Shown here: piece by piece, positions 35,635 to 45,244 of the stretch | Numbering within the stretch: the first letter of the stretch is position 1 | Layout: the number at the start of each line of letters is the position of its first letter | Program-made: the position numbers and the translations under genes | Origin: CAYPPG01 sp964412555 | GTDB taxonomy: Bacteria; Hinthialibacterota; Hinthialibacteria; Hinthialibacterales; Hinthialibacteraceae | Length of the DNA stretch: 64,000 nt | Assembly: GCA_964412555.1 (NCBI GenBank) | Contig: CAYPPG010000021.1 | Location: forward strand, 47,489 to 111,488 | Direction: 5' to 3' | The notes under the pieces: generated by a model | What the model was told of the DNA's origin: nothing | Databases searched by the model: none | What the model saw: the letters and a program-made list of their open reading frames with translations, nothing else

Positions 35635-36633
35635 TTATCCGCCGATTTGCGACATAGCCCGTTCCGGGCGGATAAAGTGGACATCGTTGATGTAATGGCG
35701 TTCCGGTTTGTTACGTAGCACGTGGAAGAGTTGTTCGCGTACCGCGTTATCCCCACCACCGTTTCGCAGTGATTCGCGTAAATCCACTTCGCCGTCTTTC
35801 ATCAAACAACCACGTAATTTTCCGTCCGGAGTTAAACGCAGCCGGTTACAACGAGCGCAGAATTCATCCGTTATTGCACCGATGAAACCGAGTTCTCCTT
35901 TTGCGCTGGGGATGCGGAAGCGGGAAGCCGGCCCCGCGGTTGGATTGTGTTCATCGATTTGTTCGAGTCCCATGGTCTGCCGAATTTGCTCGCGAATATC
36001 GATCACGGAAAGCACTTCCCCTCGAATCCAGGAAGTCATGGGATTCAACGGCATTTGTTCAATAAAACGAACGTGATAACCGGGATCGAGTGTCAACCGT
36101 GCAAAATCGAGTATTTCGTCGTCGTTGAAGTGTTTGCAGGCAACCACATTGACTTTTGTGGGACCGGGAAGCAGATTGACCGCTTTTTGCAGACCTTCCA
36201 GAACGCGTTGGATTTTGCCGCCGCGGGTGATGTGTTCAAATTTATTTGGGTTGAGACTATCGATGCTAACGTTGATTCGTTGAAGCCCTGCTTCGACCAA
36301 ACGTTCGATTTTTTCTGTGAGAAGATGACCGTTTGTGGTGAGGCATAAGTCTCTCAATCCCTCGAGAGAGCTGATTTTTTCAATGAGCAAATGAAGATCT
36401 TGTCGTAAGAGCGGTTCTCCACCGGTCAAGCGTATCTTTTCGATTCCCTCCCCAACGAAAACGCTTGCAATCTGTGCAAGTTCTTCAAAGGTGAGGAGGT
36501 GATATCGGCCAAGAATGCGAAGTCCTTCTTTCGGCATGCAATAGGTACATCGGAAATTGCAGCGATCCGTTACGGACATCCGTAAATAGGTTATTTTTCT
36601 GCCAAATTGATCATATAGAGCTTTTTGAGTCAT
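35635..36633 (-). CDS. moaA: GTP 3',8-cyclase (molybdenum cofactor synthesis)
   Basis: The 332-residue radical-SAM protein has the N-terminal cluster motif CNFRCTYCMPKEG and the TGGEPLLR segment. The second cluster is formed by the C-terminal FCARCNRLRLTPDGKLRGCL. The conserved Gly-Gly end is present (MSQIGG). It converts GTP to 3',8-cyclo-7,8-dihydro-GTP, the first step of molybdopterin synthesis. No other Moco gene lies next to it. Length and all cysteines are normal. There is no strong ribosome site. Confidence 0.95.
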   Translation of the reverse strand: MTQKALYDQFGRKITYLRMSVTDRCNFRCTYCMPKEGLRILGRYHLLTFEELAQIASVFVGEGIEKIRLTGGEPLLRQDLHLLIEKISSLEGLRDLCLTTNGHLLTEKIERLVEAGLQRINVSIDSLNPNKFEHITRGGKIQRVLEGLQKAVNLLPGPTKVNVVACKHFNDDEILDFARLTLDPGYHVRFIEQMPLNPMTSWIRGEVLSVIDIREQIRQTMGLEQIDEHNPTAGPASRFRIPSAKGELGFIGAITDEFCARCNRLRLTPDGKLRGCLMKDGEVDLRESLRNGGGDNAVREQLFHVLRNKPERHYINDVHFIRPERAMSQIGG

Positions 36634-36743
36634 GAGCGCGACAATTTTTTCTGTTCATTTCTCATTATTTCTTGAATGTTCTTGAAGCATCTTAGGTGAA
36701 AGCATGAGAGAAAAGAAGGGCATATAAAAAGTAAAGGAAGGGA

Positions 36744-39380
36744 TTAATATCGATACAGAAGGAGATTATCAGCGATGATCGACGAAAAAATTCCAGGTCC
36801 TGCGTTTTGGATGATGACCAGAGGATAAAAGTCAGGATTTGCTGCGGTCATTTCTCCACCAATTCGTAAAACGCGATACTCCCCATATTGAGGGAGGGAA
36901 TTCCCGTCTTCGAAAAGCGCGAATGTGCGGCGGCCATTGGTTAAGACAAACGCGATTGTTCCACTTTTCCCGGAAACTCTGCGCACTTCGACTTGAGAGA
37001 AAAAACGATCCGGTAAAAACTGTTCCATGCTGGTTGCGCCTAATGCGATATTGGATGCAATTTGATTCGGATTGACGGAAAGCCGCATTGCCCAATCGTT
37101 GCTATATTCGCGGATTGCCTGGACACTGCCATTCACGAAGTTGTAATTAGTTATCAGATGAGCAAGGGAATGATCAAACGAGCCGTCCGGAACCAAACGC
37201 ACTGTCGCATTGTTGATCGATCCCATGGCGCGAAGAGTGAAATTATCGAAAAAGACGGTAGCAGTATTTGTTGCCTCATGGGGTTGCGCTACCTGCATAC
37301 CGAAACGGATGGAATTGGAAGGGGGACTATAGATAAGCGACATTTGGTGGTCTTTTAATGGAGGGATTTCTCCTTCATTTGCCAAATTGTAACCGAACTG
37401 ATTGTCCATTTTTCCATCAAAAGCAAGCAGTGCGAGCGATGTGGAATTCGAGGAGGAACTGGTGGAAATTTCGGCGTGTAAGAATTGTGTCCCTGTGGGA
37501 ATCTCTTCATTGGAAATCAATAGTATCGCTTGACCAGGCTCGGCGTTAACAACCATGGCGTTGCCGGAAAACATCTCTGTATTTTCAATATCCCAGTTTT
37601 GGATAGACGCCGGAGAGTAACCCGTTGGAATAATTGTTTCGAAGTAATTTTCAAAATCACCGTGGATATCGAAATCGAATATATAAAATGGTACTATCGG
37701 TGTAGGCGTTTCCGTCGGAGTCGCTGTTGCGGTCGGAGTCATTGTCGGTGTGGTACTCGGAGTCAAATTCGGTGTTTTCGATGCTGTCGGTGAGGGTGTG
37801 AACGTGCCGGTTGCTGTCGGTAATGACGTCGATGTCGACGTCGACGTCGAGGTTGATGTTGGAGTATGAATGAATGTCGGTGTATCGGACGGGACGGGGG
37901 TATTTGTCACTTCTGGGGTTGGTGAAAGGGTGGGGGTAATTGTTGGGCTTGGTGTAATGGTTGGTGTGAATGTAAATGTCGGTGTTGGAGAGGAATTGGG
38001 TGGGGGAGTTGGTGTTCTTGTGGGAATACCGGATTGTATCACACCAATGAAATCAATGGCGAAAAAATTTCTGATCAGTCCGGGATCGATACGTATCGTT
38101 TTGATGATCTTCGGTTGCGGAAACAAGCGGCTGTAATCAATACCATACGTTGTATATTGGGCTTCCGGGACGGAGGAAAGGCGAATCGGTCCGATAAAAT
38201 CATTTGATTTCGTGATAAAAGATATATCGATCGGGCTGGATGTATTGAGGAACATGCGCAGGACAAATTGTGTTTGGGAAAATGTATCGATATTCAAACC
38301 GGTTCGCGTTAGGATTGGATCGACACCACTGGATAATCCTTTCATTAGGCCGTCTTCAACAAAAATTCCTTGAATATACTGATTGGTTTGCCATCCTTCC
38401 CGATTGCCGTTTTCATTGAATTCGAAGAGAGGTGAGACGGCTGCGGTCACGCTCAATATGATGGATTGAGTGGCGCTCAGCTGTCCATCCGAAGCGGAAA
38501 AGTCGAGATGAAAATTTTCTTTGTACTGATTCAGTTGAGGGGTAAAGGTCAATAGGCCGGTTGTGGCATTAAATGTGCTGTTCGCTGGCTGGTTGCGAAT
38601 CCGGAAGGAGAGGGGATCAGAATCCGGATCGGATGCGAAGGCCAATAAATTGAAAGTTTCTTGTAGTTGAATGTTTTGATTTTCATCCGGATTGAGATAA
38701 ATACGGGGAGGTCGGTTGACGTTCGTCACATGGATTGTTCGAGGGGCTGTAACCGTGTCAATTCCATCGGAAACAAGAAAATCAATGTTGTAACGGCCTT
38801 GTTGAGCAAAATCGGGTTTGAATGTGATGTTACCATGTTTTGGATCAACGATCATATTTCGAAGTTGCGGACTCACACTATATGTCAGAGTGTTATCGGG
38901 ATCCGGATCAACGCCGACAACAGTGATATAGGTCGTTTCGCCTTCTTTGACCGTCAATTCTTCTAGAAAACTTACTTGGACCGTAGGAAGCCGATTGTTA
39001 TTTTGCACAAATACCGTCGCATTGCGGATCAATTCAACAAATCCGTCATTGGCTTTAAATTCAAATGCATAGGTTCCGGATTGGATGTAATTCGGTAAGA
39101 AGCGGAATATTCCTGAAGAGGGATCCAAAAATGAGTTTTGTACCGGAGGAGAATAGGAGAATTGATAGGGTAAGGTTCCTGGATTTTCCACGCGTAATTC
39201 AAGAGTGATAGGATTGTTTTCCGATGTGGTTACTTTTGTTGAAGGGTGGACGATCAAGTTTGGAAGTGGATTGTCAGCCGGTTGAAGAAAGGAAGTATGA
39301 GATTGAATCTCAACGGGTAATATGATTTGGCTCCCGGCAAGTGTAGTGAAGAGAATCAGTAGGGGTAATGGGGATACCAT
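36744..39380 (-). CDS. Large secreted Ig-like protein with Thr/Pro-rich linker
   Basis: The 878-residue product has a Sec signal (about 1-18). Several cadherin/He_PIG-type Ig-like modules follow, recognisable by repeated ASDPDSDPLSFRI, DPDPDNTLTYSV and TFTPQLN patterns, over about residues 30-310. An extra beta-sandwich module precedes a roughly 110-residue linker made almost entirely of T, P, S (about 450-560). A C-terminal beta-rich domain with DFDIHGDFEN ends the protein. The D-x-D-x-D stretches suggest calcium binding. It is probably a surface adhesion or glycan-binding protein. AAAGGAAA precedes the ATG. Confidence 0.75.
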   Translation of the reverse strand: MVSPLPLLILFTTLAGSQIILPVEIQSHTSFLQPADNPLPNLIVHPSTKVTTSENNPITLELRVENPGTLPYQFSYSPPVQNSFLDPSSGIFRFLPNYIQSGTYAFEFKANDGFVELIRNATVFVQNNNRLPTVQVSFLEELTVKEGETTYITVVGVDPDPDNTLTYSVSPQLRNMIVDPKHGNITFKPDFAQQGRYNIDFLVSDGIDTVTAPRTIHVTNVNRPPRIYLNPDENQNIQLQETFNLLAFASDPDSDPLSFRIRNQPANSTFNATTGLLTFTPQLNQYKENFHLDFSASDGQLSATQSIILSVTAAVSPLFEFNENGNREGWQTNQYIQGIFVEDGLMKGLSSGVDPILTRTGLNIDTFSQTQFVLRMFLNTSSPIDISFITKSNDFIGPIRLSSVPEAQYTTYGIDYSRLFPQPKIIKTIRIDPGLIRNFFAIDFIGVIQSGIPTRTPTPPPNSSPTPTFTFTPTITPSPTITPTLSPTPEVTNTPVPSDTPTFIHTPTSTSTSTSTSTSLPTATGTFTPSPTASKTPNLTPSTTPTMTPTATATPTETPTPIVPFYIFDFDIHGDFENYFETIIPTGYSPASIQNWDIENTEMFSGNAMVVNAEPGQAILLISNEEIPTGTQFLHAEISTSSSSNSTSLALLAFDGKMDNQFGYNLANEGEIPPLKDHQMSLIYSPPSNSIRFGMQVAQPHEATNTATVFFDNFTLRAMGSINNATVRLVPDGSFDHSLAHLITNYNFVNGSVQAIREYSNDWAMRLSVNPNQIASNIALGATSMEQFLPDRFFSQVEVRRVSGKSGTIAFVLTNGRRTFALFEDGNSLPQYGEYRVLRIGGEMTAANPDFYPLVIIQNAGPGIFSSIIADNLLLYRY
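37695..38030. repeat. Low-complexity Thr/Pro linker repeat within surface protein gene
   Basis: Imperfect tandem ACN/CCN codons on the minus strand encode TPTxTP-type repeats. The plus strand looks GTCGGTGT-rich, with a short GTCGACGTC microsatellite near 37830-37850. This is coding, not a mobile repeat. Confidence 0.7.
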
Positions 39381-39794
39381 TATATTTCCTTTCCATTCAA
39401 ACTATAGGTTTTGTTTTGCGGTGTAATTTTGATACAAAAAGTCTCGAGAACAACATTTATTGAAAAACACATTTCAGCTGTGTTTCACTATAGAATCATC
39501 GGCTGTCTATGTGTTATTTTAACAGAATGATTCTTTTTTGTCTCATAGCCAGATAAAGAGATTGTCAAACGTTGCGCACTTGAATTGAGTCGTTTTTTTG
39601 GCGAAGATGCTTTTTTCAGATACTATGATTAATGGTGGGGTAATTTGATTTTAGCTTCCTGGTCAATGGTTTCTATATTGATGTTGTTTTTTCTCTTTTT
39701 CTGCTGATGGTTTTATAAATTATAAATGCAACAGAAGAGTGTTCGTTTTTGATTCATCCGTTTGTTTGCCGGGAATGAGGAGGAGTTTGTCAAC
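39381..39794. other. Long intergenic region before HU-like gene
   Basis: The 414 bases are AT-rich and contain no recognised gene, tRNA or strong hairpin. They presumably hold the divergent promoters of the surface-protein gene and the HU-like gene. Confidence 0.5.
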
Positions 39795-40070
39795 ATGTCG
39801 AGAAGAGAGATAGAAGATACGGTGCGAAGGGCAACTAAATTAAAGAAAAATGAGAGTGAGAAAGTCATCAATACCATTTTCGATACGATTGTCAATACTT
39901 TAAAATCAGGGGAATCGGTTCAGCTGATTGGATTTGGTACTTTTTCCGTTCGGGAGCGTGAATCCGGAGAAGAAGAGGGAAAAACTGGAAAACAAAATAG
40001 TACTGTTTTTAAATGTCCCGTATTTACTCCAGGGAAAACCTTGAAAGATACGATAAAAGGGAAAAAGTAA
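39795..40070 (+). CDS. HU/IHF-family nucleoid protein
   Basis: The 91-residue product begins at ATG 39795, with GAGGAGG upstream; a longer frame to 39762 is not supported. It has the family core ESEKVINTIFDTIVNTLKSG, the signature LIGFGTFSVRERE and a basic C-terminus (FTPGKTLKDTIKGKK). The dimer binds and bends DNA. Sequence alone does not separate HU from IHF. Confidence 0.93.
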   Translation: MSRREIEDTVRRATKLKKNESEKVINTIFDTIVNTLKSGESVQLIGFGTFSVRERESGEEEGKTGKQNSTVFKCPVFTPGKTLKDTIKGKK

Positions 40071-40120
40071 TGTTCTCTGTGCAAGAAAAAAAAGAGACCT
40101 TTGACTTGTGAATAGGAAAT

Positions 40121-41167
40121 TTACCCAAATTGTTCCAATGCGCGGGTACGATGATAATCTTCCAGGTCGATCAAGTCTGTTTGTAATCCGACAATTGCCT
40201 CGAAACTTTTTTCATCGAGAGAACGCAGCCATTGGCTTTGAGCAAAGCTTCTCAATGCGACGAGACCTTCCCAGAAGCCCATATCTTCCAGTGGTTCTTC
40301 AATCAGTTGAACATACTGGGCAAGGAAATGATTGGCGATTGATCGGTCGTTTTCTCTCTGTAAGCTCAGCGAGGTGTAGGCGACATCCCAGCGGAGGTCC
40401 CCTATCGCAGTATGTTCCCAATTGATGACAGTCCGTACGTTTTCGTTCTGAATAAGAACGTTATCCAAACTAAAGCATCCGTGCAGAAATACGTCGGGAT
40501 AGTTTTCTTGGCGTTTTAATTGTTGTTTAGCGTGTTTAAAGCATCGATTTAATTCCTTGTTTTCAAGTTTCTGTATTCTTGACTCCAATTGTTTCATCGT
40601 ATATGTCGTATTGACAAAAGGAATAAGGGGGTGCTTTGCGGGGATGGTTAGATGGAGGGTTGCCAATTTTTCTGCCAACGAGTTTACTAATTGTTCTTGT
40701 AAAAGCCGCAGACTCTCGCCAATTTCCCACCATCGAATACCGTCACCGGGATCCATGATCAGAAAAGGCCATCCAAAAGGTTCCCGTGAACTACTGAAAT
40801 TATATGGGAAAGGAACGGAATATCCATTTTGGTAAACGTGGCGCAGGACGGAATATTCTTTCGATGTTTTGAGGTTTTCTGTTCCTCCCCAAATAGAAAA
40901 TAATCCATGATAGAGACGTAAAATCATGCGTAATTCCGTATCGGGTGTTTCAAGGTAAAAATCATAATCTTGATGAGGGAAAATGCGATTCAGGCGGGGG
41001 ACGAGGGAGCGAAGATTCATGGAAGATTCAGACGGAAATACTTTTCGACACACAGATATCAATGCGTCTTCCAACCAGTCATACGATTTCGCACTTTTTG
41101 ATTTCACTTTGTCGACCCGAGATTCCTTTTTTTGCTCGAACTGCAGCAATCCAGCTGGCCATTCCAT
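40121..41167 (-). CDS. Aminoglycoside-phosphotransferase-fold protein, probable pseudokinase
   Basis: The 348-residue product has the APH/choline-kinase fold pattern: a helical N-lobe, then DVFLHGCFSLDNVLI and VRTVINWEHTAIGDLRWDVAYT. In active members the first motif is HGD and the second IDWE. Here the catalytic-base Asp is Cys231 and the metal-binding Asp is Asn249, read directly from TGC and AAT. Asn236 of the catalytic loop is kept. Phosphotransfer is therefore unlikely, and the protein may bind nucleotide or act as a scaffold. It follows the lipid-kinase gene by 42 bases in the same operon. Confidence 0.8.
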   Translation of the reverse strand: MEWPAGLLQFEQKKESRVDKVKSKSAKSYDWLEDALISVCRKVFPSESSMNLRSLVPRLNRIFPHQDYDFYLETPDTELRMILRLYHGLFSIWGGTENLKTSKEYSVLRHVYQNGYSVPFPYNFSSSREPFGWPFLIMDPGDGIRWWEIGESLRLLQEQLVNSLAEKLATLHLTIPAKHPLIPFVNTTYTMKQLESRIQKLENKELNRCFKHAKQQLKRQENYPDVFLHGCFSLDNVLIQNENVRTVINWEHTAIGDLRWDVAYTSLSLQRENDRSIANHFLAQYVQLIEEPLEDMGFWEGLVALRSFAQSQWLRSLDEKSFEAIVGLQTDLIDLEDYHRTRALEQFG

Positions 41168-41209
41168 CTCTCTTATTATTAAACCCTATTTATTCGCATT
41201 TTTGAATGA

Positions 41210-42127
41210 TTATGGAGCAAAAATACCTAAAACATTGTGTAAATTTTCTATCCAAAAAGGTAGCGGTTCGATCACTTCTCCGTCGACAAGCGCATACGGA
41301 ACTTGTTCCAACTGAACAAACATACTTTTCCCTGTAACAACTTTCACTTTCGGGTGATGGATATGTTTTTTGGAAGGAAGACCGTTAAAAATGCGCAATA
41401 ACTCCATTCGAGTGAGTGACTCCGAATAGATAATTTCGAAAAGTCCATCCGTCACATTCGAAAGCGGGGAAATCGGCATATCATGTCCGGTATATTGGGA
41501 ATTGCATACAGCCAACATGGGGGAATTGATGTCTATTTCTTCCGAACCGTCTATTTTTAGGGAAATGTTGTAGGCCGTGAGGCAAGGCAGCAAGTAAAAA
41601 AAAGCGGCATGATATCCGTAATGACCAAACCATTTCAATTTTGTGTTCCTCAATCGGCATGCCTGCGCCAGGAAACCAAGCCCGATGATATTGTGAAAAA
41701 AATAAACTTGTTCATTCGATTCGGATTGAATCGTCACCTTTCCAACATCCACTTTTCGAGTATTTCCTTGAATAATGGTATCGGCAGAGGAAATAGAGGT
41801 ATGAAGCTGAAAATCTCGCATGAAGGAATTACCGGTTCCGAGGGGTAGTATTCCAAGAGTAATCTTTTGGAATTGGCCGCTGGACATGATCCCGTTGATG
41901 ACTTCGAAAGCGGTACCATCACCTCCAGCCGATACGATTCGCTCTGCACCGTCTTGGATGAGAGATTTCGTGAGTTGGATTGCGTGGCGGGGGTATGCTG
42001 TTTCATATACTTCCGTTTTAAGGCCGTGCTTTTTAAAAAGAGAAAGAATCGGCGTAAGCCGTTGACGCGCTCGTCCGCCGCCGGATGCGGGATTGAGAAT
42101 AATACAAAAGCTGTCTTTGGTAGGCAT
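41210..42127 (-). CDS. Diacylglycerol/sphingosine-type lipid kinase (YegS/DagK family)
   Basis: The 305-residue product carries ILNPASGGGRARQRL, the catalytic-loop GGDGTAFEVINGI and LPLGTGNSFMRDF, the defining motifs of the DAGK catalytic domain. It phosphorylates a lipid alcohol on the cytoplasmic face of the membrane, and the exact lipid cannot be told. It lies eight bases after the 62-residue gene and before the APH-like gene on the same strand, forming a three-gene operon. Confidence 0.92.
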   Translation of the reverse strand: MPTKDSFCIILNPASGGGRARQRLTPILSLFKKHGLKTEVYETAYPRHAIQLTKSLIQDGAERIVSAGGDGTAFEVINGIMSSGQFQKITLGILPLGTGNSFMRDFQLHTSISSADTIIQGNTRKVDVGKVTIQSESNEQVYFFHNIIGLGFLAQACRLRNTKLKWFGHYGYHAAFFYLLPCLTAYNISLKIDGSEEIDINSPMLAVCNSQYTGHDMPISPLSNVTDGLFEIIYSESLTRMELLRIFNGLPSKKHIHHPKVKVVTGKSMFVQLEQVPYALVDGEVIEPLPFWIENLHNVLGIFAP

Positions 42128-42135
42128 GATTTTGT

Positions 42136-42324
42136 TTAATCGACGGTTAGACCGCGTTTGCGGGCTTCCAATTTTAATTGATTCAGCCTGCTCATTTCTT
42201 CACGCATGTCTTTTCGGTCGACGGTTACGTTCCCTTTTTCGAGCTGTTTTTGGTATGTATCCAATAGATGCCGAAGTTTGTGAATTTGTTCCAACAAATC
42301 CTCATCATTCCAGTTTTTTTCCAT
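42136..42324 (-). CDS. Small coiled-coil-like protein, unknown
   Basis: The product is 62 residues from ATG 42324, preceded by a perfect GGAGGT. A longer frame to 42483 overlaps the divergent gene and is not used. It is mostly helical and charged (DEDLLEQIHKLRHLLDTYQKQLEKG, SRLNQLKLEARKRG), consistent with a coiled coil or small helical bundle. It is the first gene of the lipid-kinase operon. The function is unknown. Confidence 0.7.
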   Translation of the reverse strand: MEKNWNDEDLLEQIHKLRHLLDTYQKQLEKGNVTVDRKDMREEMSRLNQLKLEARKRGLTVD

Positions 42325-42473
42325 GATCTTTACCTCCGCTTTTACTTTAGCACTTTCCCTCCGGGAAAAACAATTGTAGTTTTGTAAAAACGTCCGAATA
42401 TCGTAAAAGTGATTCAAAATTCTCCTAGAGTGTACGGGAATGAGTCGTTTTAAATAGAGGGAGATTGAGAAAC

Positions 42474-43388
42474 GTGTTTTCATGGTGGGCGCGATTGGCT
42501 TTTCAACGTATTGTGTCTTCTTTACCGATGACAGTATGGCTTTGGAAACGATATTTGCGTCAAAAATATTTGTCTACGATCGATGAAGAAACGGTTCAAT
42601 CCGCGCTCCATCAGCTTGAATTAGCGAGGGCGCATCATCTCCCGCTTCATGGGAAGACCGTTTTGGAGATCGGTTCCGGTTGGAAGCCTATTATTCCGTT
42701 GGTTCTGCGGATGGCGGGGGTAGAGCAGGTTGTTATGCATGATGTTTCCGAGACGATGGATTTGGAGATGCTCAAAAAAGCCGTACAGCAAGTGCGGGAA
42801 AAATCGATCGCGGCAGGTCCGATTCTCGAGAAGATCGGTTTGAATTTGGAGAATGTTCCTTCCAATTATCCTTCCAAGTTTCAAGAAGCGCTGCGAATGT
42901 TTCATTTGGAATATCGGATTGGTGAGTTGGATGTGAAGGATGTGGATGGAATCGTTTCTCATAATGTTTTAGAGCATGTGACGGAAGAGGAGCTTCCCAA
43001 ACTGTTGAAACGATGTCATTCCTTGTTGAAACCGGGTGGGTGGATGATTCATTTCATTGATCACTCTGACCATTTACAGCACCGGCATCCGGAGATCAGC
43101 CCACTTCATTTTCTGCGTTTTAGCGAAGAGAGGTGGAAACGTTGGTCTGTCGGTCCTTTTCATCAAAACCGGTTGCGCTGGTATGAATTCGAAGCTCTTT
43201 TTCGACAAAAAGGTTTCGAGATACTCGCCTGGGAAAAAGAATGGTATCAAGGCGTGGTGGATGAAATAAAGGGCATGGAATTATGTACACGGTATCGATC
43301 CGCGCTAGCGGAAGATTTGGCCGTGCTGAAAAGCAGAGTGGTTTTGAAGAAAAGTTCTGTTTTGCCTGATGATAGCAAAGGTATGTAG
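42474..43388 (+). CDS. Class I SAM-dependent methyltransferase
   Basis: The product is about 304 residues from GTG 42474, which sits ten bases after GAGGGAG. A TTG at 42465 is too close to that site. The SAM-binding motif is KTVLEIGSGWKPII, followed by VDGIVSHNVLEHVTEEELPKLL and RCHSLLKPGGWMIHFID, typical of the family. The hydrophobic N-terminus (SWWARLAFQRIVSSL) may lie at the membrane. The substrate is unknown. It starts the right-hand sugar-related region. Confidence 0.85.
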   Translation: MFSWWARLAFQRIVSSLPMTVWLWKRYLRQKYLSTIDEETVQSALHQLELARAHHLPLHGKTVLEIGSGWKPIIPLVLRMAGVEQVVMHDVSETMDLEMLKKAVQQVREKSIAAGPILEKIGLNLENVPSNYPSKFQEALRMFHLEYRIGELDVKDVDGIVSHNVLEHVTEEELPKLLKRCHSLLKPGGWMIHFIDHSDHLQHRHPEISPLHFLRFSEERWKRWSVGPFHQNRLRWYEFEALFRQKGFEILAWEKEWYQGVVDEIKGMELCTRYRSALAEDLAVLKSRVVLKKSSVLPDDSKGM

Positions 43389-43510
43389 CATTTGTTATTC
43401 TGGCAAGTAAAATTTTGATTCTATTTTTAGCGGGGTATAATGAACTGTGAATACTCAAATACGACAAAATTCTTTGTATTCTTGCTCTGTTGAGGGAAAA
43501 GAGAATACCA

Positions 43511-45229
43511 ATGAACGATTGTACGAATATATCATCCCACTGTAAACAAGCAAATTATCTTTGGCCGAAGGGAAGAGAATTGACCTATTTGGGATTGATT
43601 TGCCTTATCACTTTCTTTAGTGGATATGTGACTTATAGCCGAGTGCTCGACAAAATCGATGCTGAGTGCAAACAGCATTTAATGTTTTTTGCAGGATCTT
43701 TCGAGTTGACAGAACAACCGGTTTCTTGTGAGCAACTATTTCCAGGAAGGTTGAATGCGGAAAGAATCGTTTCGGTGAATCATACAGAAACCGAACCCAA
43801 AAAATCTGTTGCCCAACCACAGGAAAAAGAAACAATAACTATTGTCAACGAGGGGACAGAAAATCCGACGCTTCTTTACCGTGGTCAACCGATGCTGAAA
43901 GTTGGTCCACTACCGGAGGTTGTTCTTTTCGCGGTTGAATGGGGCTCCAACGATTTCCCTCATCGAGAATGGTTGGATTGGATGCAGAAATACCGTCTGG
44001 GCTATGGCCGAGTCTATCCCGAAAACGGTCATCCGTGGGTGCCTTATGACGCCGATAAGCGGCTATTTCCCTTTGAAGTGGTTGAATGGAAAGATGGAAG
44101 GCCCATCGTGGATTTGAGTCGTTTCAGTTCCGTGTACTGGCAAAATTTTTCTCGCGTCATCCAAGAGTGTTCCAACCGTGGTATTATGTTACAAATGCAG
44201 CTTTATCAGCGAGTTTTTTTTCAAACGCGTGACGATGTAGCCACCTGGGAAACAAACTATTTTCATCCTCGAAACAATATCAATGATTTTTCCGTGCCAG
44301 AAGCTCGGAACGGTTACCCTTTGTGGAATGAAATGGTTGAACATCCGGTATGGCGGAAAATCCATCGCGGTTGGGTGGAGCATATTTTGGATGCCATTGG
44401 CGATAAGGGTAATGTCTTTATCGATTTGATGAATGAGGGAGCGTTCAAAAACCAGGTTTCAAAAACGTGGATCGAATATACCCTCGATATCATCGAAGAG
44501 TGGGAGAAAAAGAACGGTATTGATCTCCTGGTGGGGATGGATTTTGATCATTTCTACAAGAAAAACGATCCGGGTTTGGAGTATGTTCTTAGCCATCCGC
44601 GAATGGAACTGATTATTTGTGAGGGATCGGAAGGCCATGTGGTCAAAGATCTCACTGCCGGAGAGCGGAAACCGATTCGTGAAGATTTAGCAACGGTGTA
44701 TCGTAAGCGTTATCAAAAACCAATCATTAGCACGAACAGTCCTAGTTATAGTATTGATGAAAATCCGGATGCCTTGCGTCTATACCAGTGGTATTCGATG
44801 ATGGTCAAGGTGCAGGGAGTGGGTGTATACGCCAAAACGTATCCTCTGGATTTCGAGAATGCAAACGTCAAACAATATGCTCGACAGTCGCTCATCCTGA
44901 TGGAGTTTTTTGAAACTTTACAAGATTATATTTCTTTGAAGCCGGATGCGGTACAAATTTCCAAAGGACCGGGGAAGTATTGTATGAATTTTGTTTCCGA
45001 CAAAGAATTTGTGGTCTATTTGCATACCGGTGAGTATGGAAAGAGTCTTGATGAGGGTGAGGTGCTTGTAATGAACGATTTGCCTTGGGATTCGGGAGAG
45101 TATTCCGTGACGTTCCTGCACCCAGTTAATGGGAAAAAGGAATGTCAAAATGTTGTTATTGACAATGGAAGATTGAGTGTTGAATTGCCCGCCTTTTATG
45201 AAGACTTGATAATCCATATTTTGCGGTAA
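43511..45229 (+). CDS. Membrane-anchored glycoside-hydrolase-like TIM-barrel protein
   Basis: The product is 572 residues from ATG 43511; a TTG at 43490 is the alternative. A transmembrane helix (LTYLGLICLITFFSGYVTY) is followed by a linker and a barrel. The barrel includes LDWMQKYRLGYGRVYPENG, VFIDLMNEGAFKNQ (NE pair as in clan GH-A acid/base Glu) and LIICEGSEGHVVKD near the expected nucleophile strand. A C-terminal beta-sandwich ends the protein. It likely acts on a glycan in the periplasm. The specific GH family could not be assigned. Confidence 0.65.
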   Translation: MNDCTNISSHCKQANYLWPKGRELTYLGLICLITFFSGYVTYSRVLDKIDAECKQHLMFFAGSFELTEQPVSCEQLFPGRLNAERIVSVNHTETEPKKSVAQPQEKETITIVNEGTENPTLLYRGQPMLKVGPLPEVVLFAVEWGSNDFPHREWLDWMQKYRLGYGRVYPENGHPWVPYDADKRLFPFEVVEWKDGRPIVDLSRFSSVYWQNFSRVIQECSNRGIMLQMQLYQRVFFQTRDDVATWETNYFHPRNNINDFSVPEARNGYPLWNEMVEHPVWRKIHRGWVEHILDAIGDKGNVFIDLMNEGAFKNQVSKTWIEYTLDIIEEWEKKNGIDLLVGMDFDHFYKKNDPGLEYVLSHPRMELIICEGSEGHVVKDLTAGERKPIREDLATVYRKRYQKPIISTNSPSYSIDENPDALRLYQWYSMMVKVQGVGVYAKTYPLDFENANVKQYARQSLILMEFFETLQDYISLKPDAVQISKGPGKYCMNFVSDKEFVVYLHTGEYGKSLDEGEVLVMNDLPWDSGEYSVTFLHPVNGKKECQNVVIDNGRLSVELPAFYEDLIIHILR

Positions 45230-45244
45230 TGACTTATACCTATT

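Noticed and set aside
37695..38030. Tandem repeat that could be taken for CRISPR or a VNTR
   Set aside because: Repeats are in frame, code for a Thr/Pro linker, and have no regular spacers.
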